From NCBI GenBank assembly GCA_037179515.1, contig JAXCGZ010001902.1, forward strand, positions 168,501 to 232,500: DNA of 64,000 nt, in the 5' to 3' direction. Made by a program: the position numbers and the translations under genes. The notes beneath the pieces are model-generated. The model was not told the DNA's origin. It did no database searches and saw only the letters and a program-made list of their open reading frames with translations. Of this stretch, positions 38,898 to 49,500 are shown piece after piece. The first letter of the stretch is position 1. Each line of letters starts with the position of its first letter. Source of the stretch: Halocaridina rubra. Taxonomy: Eukaryota; Arthropoda; Malacostraca; Decapoda; Atyidae.

Positions 38898-40511
38898 TTT
38901 TTTTTTTTTTTTTATGAGTGTGACACTGGGACAGGCAAAAACTGCCCTCATCAATAATGGCCCGGGCATGAGAAAACACCAAGACGAAGGAAGAGAAAAA
39001 GGTTAAGGACTAGGCAGAGTTGAGGTAATATCACAAAGGAATATGATAGACAGAAAAATAGTTGAAGTACAGAGGACCTAGAAATATTGAGGATTAGGCC
39101 CTGAGATGACGAAAGACCCTTTTTTTGAATGAAGATAGGTCATAAGAATAAGGAAAGACAGAAGGAAGAAGAGAGTATCAGAGTCTGTAGATAGATGGGA
39201 AGAAGCAGTCGCTGCACCGACCAATCCGCAAGCTACAAATCTCCACGCAGTACCTTCTTAGATGAGGCCGCTTGGCGAGTATTATGCGGCTTTGGCTGTA
39301 GGGGAGGGATGCAACTCTCCAACTCATCAGAGCAGCGATGGAAGAAGATAAAGAGATAGCCAGATAGTGTGCCTTGGAGTCATTTAATTTGACTAAATTT
39401 TGAGTGCTCCACTCATATACCCTCTGTAAATCGAAGTAGAGAGTAGAAGAAAGAGTGATACGAGACTGATTATGTGTAGCAGATGAAGGCTGTGAAGAAA
39501 AGGCAGAGGAAAATTGAAGGGTAGAATCGTCATGAAAAAGAGAGGAAGATGGGGATTGTAGAAGATCATTGATGAAGAGAAGGAACAGAGTATGTGAAAG
39601 AACAGAGCCCTGTGAAACTCCACTGGTAACAGAGAAAGGGCTAGATGTCACACCATCAACAACTACAGATATGAAACGGTCAGCAAAAAAACTGGAAATA
39701 AGAGAACAGAGGGAAGGGGTAAAGCCATAGGCAGGGAGTTTTGCCAACAGAGGCTTATGCCAGACTCTGTCAAAAGCCTTAGAGATGTCGAGGGCGACGA
39801 CAAAGGATTCCCTATTGTTCCTCAGAGATGATGACCATACATGAGTAAGATAGGACTGGAGGTCACCAGTGGATCTTGCCTTGCTGAAGCCCTACTGTTG
39901 ATCGGAGATAAGTGAGTTAGATTCAAGGCGTTTCAAGAAGTGAGCATTGAGCAAAGTTTTGAAAACTTTAACAGTGGAGGAGGTTATGGCAATAGGTCGG
40001 TAGTTTAAAGGATTAGAGCGGTCACCCTTCTTAGGAACAGGCTGAACTAGAGCATGTTTCCAAGATGAAGGATGGATACTGGTTGACAGCATGAGGCAAA
40101 AAAGACTGCAAAGCACGGGAGCTAGTTCATATGCAAACTCCTTTAGGAACCTTGTAGGGATACCATTGGGATCAGATGTCTTGTTTGTCTTTATCAAGCG
40201 AAGAACCTTCTGAACTTTGCATGAAAAAAGGATAAGGGAGGACAAAGGGTTAGAGAGGGGTAAAGACTGAGGGGCAGGTGTGCTGGAATCGTTTATAGAA
40301 GTGTTGGCAGAAAAACGAGGGGGAAAGCTTGAGTTTCAGAAGATTTTGGAAAGGTTTTTGACTAAGGACCAAAAGCATTTGTCAGTGGGAGAGGAGTTAA
40401 GGTCATCAACTTTCCTTCATATAAAGGAGGGCTTACACCCTCGAATCTGAGCTGTACAGTGATTCCTAGCTCCAATAAAAACAGAGCAAGTTTAATAGGA
40501 AGAAGAGGCTT
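38898..40511 (-). mobile_element. LINE family B copy nested in LINE A
   Basis: Minus orientation. A T run at 38898-38913 marks its poly(A) tail, preceded by the CCCAGTGTCACACTCAT end and the family's 3' UTR. About 1.6 kb long and 5' truncated. About 28 bp of the host LINE A sequence is missing at the right junction. It carries the longest family B coding region in the window (39178-40245). Confidence 0.88.
39178..40245 (-). pseudogene. LINE family B reverse transcriptase, one in-frame stop
   Basis: A 356-codon reading with a single stop (TAG at 39894-39892). RT motifs in order: IKTNKTSDPNGIPTRFLKEF, PVPKKGDRSNPLNYRPIAIT, ALDISKAFDRVWHKPLLAKL, VTSGVSQGSVLSHTLFLLFI and FHDDSTLQ. The last should be FADD; the His-Asp-Asp change touches the catalytic motif. 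The C-terminal part continues MSWRVASLPYSQSRI. Its sequence is clearly distinct from family A. The clade (I/Jockey or CR1 side) is not certain from motifs alone. Confidence 0.8.
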
Positions 40512-41233
40512 GGTAAGAAAATGCATCTCCCTACACTTGGACTCCTTCAACATTTTATCAGTGAGACAACATGGCTTCAGAAAAAGGCATATCTACACTA
40601 GCAAACCTATTAGGATTTTATAATGAGGTGAGCCAGATCTTACAAAAAAGGGAGGGCTGGGCTGATTGCATATTGTTAGATATTCAGAAGGCATTTGATA
40701 TGGTACCGCATTGGAGACTTATTAAGAAGATACAAGTAATGGTAAGAATAGGTGGAAATGTCCTGGAATGGATAAAATCTTACATAGATGGAAGGTAGCA
40801 AAGGTTTAGAGTAAGACACTCTGTATCTGACTGAAGATAGGTTAGTAGTAGGGCTCTGCAGGGTTCTGTTATAGGGCCATTTTTGTTCTTTGTATATGTA
40901 AATGATCCACCAAAGTCAGTAAACGCATTTTTGAATATGTTTGCAGATGATGCAGAGAATGAGAAGGAAGTAAAAAATAGAATATTGGTGGAGAACTTCA
41001 GGAAGACTTAAATAGTTTGCATGAGTGGTCAGAAAAGTGAGTAATGAAATTCAGTACTTCAAAATGTAAGGTAATGAGAATGAGTGCTAGCGCAAGAAGA
41101 CCCTAGTTTGGGTACCCAATTGCAGGTGCAGAATTTCAAGAGACACAGAACGAGAGAGATCTACGGGAAAACATATTGGCAGATTTGTCTCCTGAAATGC
41201 ATATAAATGGCTAAATAAGGGCAGCATATGCTT
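40512..41233 (+). pseudogene. old LINE family A copy, right part
   Basis: Resumes after the LINE B insertion at the segment for LHLDSFNILSVRQHGF-like sequence, with LLDIQKAFDMVPHWRLIKK, the FADDAE motif and RRP-ended C-terminal pieces. Stops are frequent. It breaks off at the codons for AAYAF and abuts the ORF1 part of the next copy. Confidence 0.8.
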
Positions 41234-42648
41234 TCTGAGAGAGATGAGATTGCAGCCTGGAATGTCCAAATTAAGGAAAACCGAACAGTTTAGAAAAGAG
41301 TTCCAGGAGTTGAATACGGAACATGATGCCATGAAAACTTCCCTTGCTGATGCACTAAAGGGGAATGTGGCAGTAAAAGAGGCTGTGAAGGTGGTGGCAC
41401 TGGAAAAGATACAAACAGTTGACTATAAAGCAACAGTAATAGAAAAAATTAAAGAAGTTGTGATGGAAAGGGCAAATCCACTGATTAAAGAGGCTCATGA
41501 TAAAGAAAAGACGGTGGTAGTCTCAGGCATAAGTGAATCCCAGGAGCCAACATGACAGGGGAGACTTGAAGAAAATAAAGCTAGGGTTGTAGACCTGATA
41601 AGAAAACTTGGAGTAGTTTGTGATCCAGAGGATATTGTAAAAATTTACCAACTAGGTAAATATTCTAGGGAGGGAAAGCAGAGACCAACACATGTAACAT
41701 TTGAGAGAGGGGATACATGTAGAGAAATATTGATGAGGAATATATGTCTGAAGACCTTCAAGAATTCAAAGAAGTGTTCATTAGACAATACAGAACACAG
41801 GAAGAGATGGAAAGGATCAAAATCTTGTTGCAAGAGGCTAGAAGGTTATATAAGGAAAGAAACGAAGAAGAGAAGAAAATTTTTTATTTCAGGGTTCTTC
41901 CAAACAAAGGGGAGATAAAGAAGATAATGACAGAAGATCAGGGGATGGGGCCTCATTAAGATTGTTATACACAAATGCTGATGGATTAGCTGGTAAGGCA
42001 GTAGAATTAAAAGATAGGATTCACAACAGTAAAGCAGATATAGTAGCAGTTACAGAGACTAAGTTTAGTGAGGACATAAACAGTGTCACAGTTTTTCCTA
42101 AGGGGCTCAGCATATTAAGGGCTGAAAGATCTGAGAGGACTGGTGGAGCGATAACACTGCTCATAAGTGAAAGGATTCAGGTTGAAGAAATAAACTTTGC
42201 TATAGATAGTGAGTTCAAGGAATTTCTTGTTACTCGCATAAATACTGGATCAGAGAGCATTATAATAACTGTTGTATATAACCCACCAAGGAACCAACAT
42301 AGGCTAGAAGTTTATGAGGAAAGTCATATAGGTACTCTTGAAGTCATAAACTCAGTTGTTAACATGGCACGGGAGAGAATATGTCGGATTTTGATTATGG
42401 GAGATTTTAATCATAAAGAGATAGATTGGATAAATCTTGACTCACACAGTGGTGAGGACTCATTTGGGGCAAAATTCCTAGATTGCGTACAAGGGAATTT
42501 CTTGCACCAACATACACTGAAACCAACGAGGGCCAGGGGTGGGGATGAGCCATCGCTACTTGATCTAGTATACACAGATAACGTGTTGGATATTGAAAAA
42601 ATTGACTATGAACCACCAATAGGAAAGAGTGACCACTGTGAGTTGTTG

Positions 42649-42741
42649 TTGTTGTTGTTCGTTGATGTTCTCCCTTGAGGATGAGTGGACTTTCCCTTTT
42701 TGGCCCGCAGATGGGGTAAGATTTGTTGATTGAAGGTGGTA
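42649..42741 (-). mobile_element. 93-bp retro-insertion with 11-bp target duplication
   Basis: Within the LINE A endonuclease, gtgagttgttg is present at both 42638-42648 and 42742-42752 and only once in the equivalent intact copy. The insert begins on + with (TTG)n, i.e. a CAA-type tail on minus, followed by unique sequence with ctcccttgaggatgagtgg. The source element is not identified. Confidence 0.7.
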
Positions 42742-44164
42742 GTGAGTTGTTGATGAAGTATGTAATTGAAGATGTTCTGCCTGAGAGTAGAAGCACTGAG
42801 GACATTAGGAGGAACTATCCAAAAGAAGATTACATCAAAATGAATGAGCCTTTTGCAATTATTGATTGGAGGACCTTATTTTACAACAAATCTGTACTAG
42901 AAATGTACGACATCTTTTGTGAGAAATATGGGAAGATAGTAGATTAATGCATTCCTGTTACCAAAGTAGGTGTATTTCATGCCAGAGATAAATGGTTTGA
43001 TAATGAGTGTAAAAGAACTAAGGAGTGGAGAGACATATGCTGGAAAAGATATAGGAGAAGAAAAGACATAAATGCTTTGCAGACCTATAAAAGAGCAAGA
43101 AGTGATTACCCAAGTAAAACAAGAGAGGCAGAGAGAGACTATGAAAGGGACAGCACCAGGAAGGCTACAGAAAATCTCAAACTTTTCCACAGCTATATCA
43201 GAGGAAAACTGAAGGTAAAAGAACAGGTTTTAAAGCTTAAGAGAGCAGATGGAAGCATCACTGAGATGGATGAAGAGATCTGCAAAGAATTTAACAAGAA
43301 GTTTCAGTCAGTATTAACAGTAGAAAATACCCCACCCCCTCAGATTGGAGAGATAGAAGCTCAAGGGCCAGTATTAGAGAACATCATCCCCTCAGCCACT
43401 TAGGTACACAAAACACTGATGGGGTTAGATGTCCATAAAGCTACAGGTCCTGATGATATATACCCTCATGTACTTAAAAATGCGCAATTCAATATCAGTG
43501 GCACTAAGTATCGTATTTAAAAAGTCGCTGGAGTCAGGGGAGATTCCAAGATGCTGGAAACAAGCGAGTGTGACACCAATCTTCAAAAAGGAAATGAGGG
43601 ATACGGCTCTAAACTACAGACCTGTTTCCTTGACCACCATAGCTTGCAAAGTTATGGAGAAATTACTAAGGAAACATATCTCTCTTCACTTAGAATCCTT
43701 CAACTTTTTGTCAGTGAGACAACATGGCTTCAGAAAAATTAGATCAACAGCAACAAACTTAGAATTTTATGATGAGGTAAGCCGAATCTTACAGGAAAGA
43801 GAGGGCTGGGCAGATTGCATATTCCTAGACTTCCAGAAAGCATTTGACACTGTCCCACATGGGAGACTTATTAAGAAGCTGCAAGCAATGACTAGAATCG
43901 GTGAAAATGTCTTGAATAGGATAAAGAGCATACTTAGAAGGAAGGGAACAGAGGGTTAGAGTAAGACACTCAGTGTGTGAATGGAGAAGAGTTAGTAGTG
44001 GAGTTCCACAGGGTTCAGTTTTAGAGCCACTTTTGTTCCTTGTGTATGTAAATGACCTACTAGAGTCTGAAAATTCATTCATGAATATGTTTGCAGATGA
44101 TGCAAAGATTGTGAAAAAAGTAAGAAAGAAGAACATTGACAGAGAGCTTCAGGAAGATATAAAT

Positions 44165-44374
44165 TCTTTTTCTATGCCTACAGCTACATTGAATATTTTT
44201 GGATATTCATTACACATCTTTTATTATCCCTTCATATCTGACAAGTCATTACACTCTCCATCTCTGTTTATATTTACTTTATTTATTCTTCGTGCCCAGG
44301 CCCGATGAGGGCTGTTTTATTTTATTATTTTTTGGCCCGTCCTGGTGTCACAGTCATAAAAAAGAAAAAAAAAA
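44165..44374 (+). mobile_element. LINE family B 3' UTR copy nested in LINE A
   Basis: A plus-oriented 210-bp piece with the tattcattacacatcttt, ctccatctctgtttat and cgtgcccaggcccgatgagg blocks, ending CCTGGTGTCACAGTCATAAA and an A-rich tail. It separates FADDAKI from the YEWSEKWLMK segment of the host RT. Confidence 0.85.
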
Positions 44375-45445
44375 GTCTGTATGAGTGGTCAGAGAAGTGG
44401 CTAATGAAAATCAGTTCTTCAAAATGTAAGGTAATGAGAATGGGTGCAAGTGCTAGAAGGCCTAAGCTTGACTACTCAGTGGCAGGCGTAGAACTTCTTG
44501 GGACAGAAAATGAGAGAGATCTAGGAGTAAACATTTTGGCCGATTTGTCTCCAGAAATGCATATAAATGGTACAGTAAGGGCAGCATATGCTTTCTTAGC
44601 AAATGTAAGGGTAACCTTCAGGCACATGGGCAAGGAAATATTCAGAAATAGTTATATAACCAATGTGAGGCCGAAACTTGAATATGCAGCCCCCTTTTGG
44701 AATCCGCACTTGAAAAACCACGTAGTTAAGCTGGAAAAAGCTCAAAGACATACCACAAAACTGGTGCCAGAAATGCGCAATCTCAGTTATGAGGAGAGGC
44801 TGAGGGAATTAGACCTATCATCCCTCGAATCTAGGAGAATGAGGGGGGATATGGTGACGGTTTTAAAATTCCTTCATGGTTTTGATAGAGTGGATAGGGA
44901 TCGATATATTAATATGGCTTGCACTAGATCTAGAGGTCATAGTTTGAAGCTTCGTAAGAAAACTTCTTTGCAAAATGTAAGAAAGTACTTTTTTAGTGTA
45001 AGAGTAGTTGATGATTGGAATTTACTAAGCGAGGAGGTAGTTATTGCTAACTCAGTCCATTGTTTTAAGGACAAGTATGATGAGTATGACTAAGTACAAA
45101 AATAGAACCGACCAGGTGACAGGGAGTTACGAGCATGGGAGTCTTTCCTGTAAGCACAATTAGGTAATTACAATTATGTAATTAAGCAAAAATATATAAC
45201 CTTATGTGCATTCTGATTCATGAATAATTGTTCAAACTGAAAAAAAAAAACAATAAAACGACAAGGAAAATGCTCTTCATGCTGCACTTCTTATTTTTAA
45301 CCCTCATTGTAAAAGTGGATTCGAAAGGAATTAGACGAGATCAGCATGTGAATAGTTACTGCTTTGCACCTCTATTTGATACTTCTCTGCAACCTTCACG
45401 TTGTTGTATTACCAATGGAGTTCTTTACATGAGGCCCTACACTTC

Positions 45446-45688
<243 letters not shown>

Positions 45689-45748
45689 CCATCTGCATAC
45701 ACCTGGCAAGTGATATCTTCAATACTTTGGGGGGATTGATCACCAATA

Positions 45749-46079
45749 CAGAGGGTTCTCGGTTTACACGGTTCTCGAGTTATGATGTTTCTTGGTTACA
45801 AGACATCTCCCATAAATTATTTTACTTCTTATTTGATAATTTTTGGTCAGTATTATGTCTCCCAATTATATAGTAGATTCTTCTGATGGCAGTGCCTTGA
45901 AGAAAAGGATAGATATCACCTTGGAGGTGATATTTGAAATAATGAAATACATGGAAAAGGGAGAACCTTTGCTACTACATTAGCATTGGTGCTTATATAG
46001 GTGTGCTCCAACTTTCATTGAAATTCAGGTTACATCACATTTCAGGAACGGAACTCTGACGTAAGTCGAGGACCCCCTA
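45749..46079. mobile_element. MITE with TA target, about 331 bp
   Basis: TA at 45747-45748 and 46080-46081. The left end CAGAGGGTTCTCGGTTTAC and the reverse complement of the right end TAGGGGGTCCTCGACTTAC match at most positions. The GTTCTCGGTTTACAC style of terminus is typical of Tigger/pogo derivatives. No transposase. Confidence 0.65.
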
Positions 46080-46446
46080 TATGTGGCATAGGACTGTAAA
46101 TTGACGTTGCAGTTGATGTTTTGCCAGTTGTTGATGCCTACTTGCCACAAAGTATCTGAGATGTGTTAGCATGCACTTGCACTAAATGTAGTAGCTGCTG
46201 TAGTTACTGAAAAGTAGGAATAGCTCTCAGTACTTTATTTACATTTGCTACCAGTCCAAAATTGCATATATTTGGCATTCTCAAAAGGGACCTAAATTTT
46301 ATCTTTTACAAGCTAATTAGGATGTTATTGCAGCTACTTGTCCAACTTGTCCTTGTCCAATATGTCTATTATCCCTCCGGCTTTAAGGTTGCTGTATGTT
46401 AAATTGTGTGGGTGACAGTAATGGCTGTTGACTCTGAGTGAGATCA
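46080..46446. other. short intergenic stretch after gene Y
   Basis: Between the MITE and the gene Y stop. It would hold the gene Y 3' UTR if the poly(A) signal near 46230 on the minus strand is used. Nothing else recognised. Confidence 0.35.
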
Positions 46447-46452
46447 TTTATT
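46447..46452 (-). promoter_or_regulatory. possible poly(A) signal of gene Y
   Basis: AATAAA directly follows the TGA stop. If used, the 3' UTR would be only about 20 nt. Another minus-strand AATAAA lies near 46230. Confidence 0.25.
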
Positions 46453-46592
46453 TCATGGATGATCTAGAAATGCCCGCCTGACTTTTCTAGAAGTTGCAGC
46501 TAAATACTTTCGTATAGGATGGAGCACGTAAGATGAGGCTAAAACTGGATCCTCAGGAGTTGTAGATACTGTTGTATTTTGTATTTCTATGT
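46453..46592 (-). CDS. gene Y exon 2 (C terminus)
   Basis: This short exon was found by looking for an acceptor that continues phase 1. The tract cttcattcatttcag precedes base 46592. The reading is IEIQNTTVSTTPEDPV, then LHPIRKYLAATSRKVRRAF, then LDHP and TGA. Its Thr/Ser-rich start matches the composition of exon 1. AATAAA (46452-46447) abuts the stop. A competing acceptor near 47148 would end the protein after one residue; the longer coding exon is preferred. Confidence 0.6.
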
Positions 46593-49500
46593 CTGAAATG
46601 AATGAAGATTTTCTCATTAATTAAGATAGAAAAGTGTGTACAATATATGCTTAAAAGCAGACGGTAATATGTCGACTGTTGCTTATGATATGAACATATC
46701 TTGCTCTTTTGACATTCATCATCTATTTACATAATATTACAATCCTTGCAAATACTGTAATGAGTCGCAGAGTACTTCTTCATATTCAAAACAGGAGTTT
46801 GCATGTGCTATTCACGGAAAATACTATTTATCAGTGGTGAATCAATGTTATGTGTGAAAGGTTTCATATATTTTCAGCTGTTTGTTTTCAACTGGCATGT
46901 CACGTGGCATGCCACGTGCCACTTTGGTGTGAAAGTGGCCTAAGAGGAAGTTGAACTTGCTAAGCATGGAGAGAGAGAGAGAGAGAGAGAAAAAAAAAGT
47001 TTCCATTATCTGTACAGTAATTCTCGTTGCTCTCAAAATTCAGTGAATATTTCTCTCTGATGGCAATATTATGTCTAATCATGATATTAGGCAAGGACAG
47101 CAAGAGATATCTAATTAAGAAAAAGAGTACAGTAAGTCCCTGTTGTCATTCTGAAAAGTATTGTAGCCAGTTTGGGATGATCAAATAGATATCATTACTG
47201 AATTCTTAACGATATGTATATTAACATGTACACAGAACTATATATATATTTTTTCCATTTAGCAATGTTTTCCAAATACCTGGTTTTTCACATGCAGAAA
47301 TACTCTTCAACTTTGGAAAATCACACTATCATGAGTATCATAGATAATTGCAGAATATTAAAAACCATTAATAAGTTATTAAAAGTTATTAAGCATGATA
47401 GCAAAGAAGCTATGAGTGCTGGTGATATTACTTACCATCTTGTTGGTTATTTTTCTTGTCGAGATACTGCATTAGAGTGCTGAGAGCTGCTATGACTTTT
47501 GTATATCCTCCATGTGGTACTTTTGATGGTGGAATAGTTGTCGTTACAGATCCAAATTCAAAACTGAGAGCAGGTGGGAGTGTTGCATAAGAAATGCTTG
47601 ATGGTTTTGGTCTTACATTTGATACATAAGTGCTTGCATTTTCTTGGGATTTTACGAAAGTTCCTTTATCTTTTTCTATAGTGACTGAAAGCTCTGAGTC
47701 TGGAACATTAGATGCACTGTGACCTGATGAAATGGTAGCTGATGACCCTTCATGTCCTCCACTTACAGAAGCTGTTGAAGCAGTTGGACATGGTCCTGTT
47801 GATGAATTTGTTGACACTCCATAACCATGGCATATGTATGTTGATACTTGGTAAAGATAAGAAGGGTAATAATTAATTATATGAGGATAATCTTGAGAAT
47901 GAGACCCAGAATAGTTACTGTAAGGAGGAGGATATCCAATATTTTGCATTCCCTGGCTATTAGGGTGATATATTGATGATGTGTGAACTACATCTGTGGT
48001 AGCATTTGGAGAGTTTTGAGGTAGAGTTGAAAACTGTGATATCGACATATGAAGGTCTCCATTTTGAATAAGTGTTGGTGCCACACTTGCCTGCTTACCA
48101 TTGAAAATATCATGCAATTCAGATAAAAACGAAACTGCAACTTGTAAATGTTGATTACTCAACTCTTTCTTTACTATCATCTGCCTTATCGGCTGTAGTG
48201 TTGTGGTTTCATATGCAAATGGTAAGCTAATTCGATTAAATAGTTCTTTCAAAGGCGCGATGGTTGTTGTCGCTCCAGAAAAAAATTGTGGAAAATTCTT
48301 TGGAGTTGAAATATTCATTGATGTAACACCAAAAGACGGTTCCGATACTTGTTCTTCTGTAGCATTTCTTTTTAATAGCAAGGTTATGTTTGATGAACTT
48401 GCTTGATCTTTGACATGGATTTGGTTACTTTTTCTTCTTCTAAAAACTAAATCAGTGAGGTTGAAAGCTGCCAAGTTGCCATATGCTATATTGAAAGAGG
48501 GACAACAGTAAATTTGCTTAAATGCTGGGAATGAAATATTAGTAAATACAATCTGCTTTATCAAAATATGCTGTCCGGTTGTATTGTGAATATTGTTAGT
48601 GATTTCAGATATGTTGTCATTGAAAGTATTAGTATTCCGAAATTCATATTGTGAATGCTTAGGGAATGAATCTGTGGAGTTGAGTTGTTTATGGGGAGTG
48701 TATTTAGGCTTAGAGTTTTTAAATTCTTGCATAAACTCCAGTGTAGTGCTGTTTTTTCTCGATGGAATTGCATAAATTGTCTTCTGGCCTTTTGGTTCTA
48801 GTATTGGAGTATGCTTGTCATTGACTTTAGTATTTTTCTTTACACGGGACATTCCTGATAATATCTTGCCAATCCAGCCTGATTTGTACCAAGGTAATGC
48901 GACTATACTGCGATTTCTCTGAGACTGTCCGGTTATGTGAGGTTTTATTGACGTTTGGGAATCTTCCATAAGAACTACAATGTTGTCATTTTTAGTTAAG
49001 GCACTCTGACTTGACCGCTGATATTTTTCATTGTTTTCATGATTCTGGACATAGAGTTTATTTTTTGCTCTTGATATCATCAATGGTAGTATTTCATCTT
49101 TATAAACACCCAGATTCAAGTCAGAAAGTAACTGTGATGGAGTAACTGTTGTTCCAACTTGTGGAGAGACAGTAAAGGAAGATAAATTATTAAGTTTATG
49201 ATTCTGTGATACACTGAGAAGTTTGTAAATATTAGAGGTGTCATAATGATTATGAGATACAAGATGCTCTTTTAGATAACTATTTTTGTAGTTAGGCTTC
49301 TCAAGCTGTAGCACTATGAAGCTTGGATATTTAACTCCGGAAGTATTTGAAGTATTTGAGAATGAATCGGGAGATGTCAGAGTTACATACAGTGAGTCAT
49401 TATGTGCATCAGGAGGCATGGTAATATCCTTTGGATATTCATAAGGCCTAAGGATGTGTAAGTGAGCATTATCAATATTTATATCCTTGTTATCAATCAT

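Larger units (their letters stand above)
41234..45187 (+). mobile_element. LINE family A copy with ORF1 part, interrupted twice
   Basis: Starts inside ORF1 (SERDEIAAWNVQIKEN-equivalent at 41236), then the rest of ORF1 (to QGMGPH, 41959), endonuclease (41962-42650: LYTNADGL, VTETKFS, GDFNHKEIDW), linker, RT and C-terminal domain ending at 45093, and two degenerate tail units. It is interrupted by a 93-bp insertion (42649-42741) and a LINE B copy (44165-44374). Several stops and shifts place it between the old left copy and the young intron copies in age. Confidence 0.88.
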
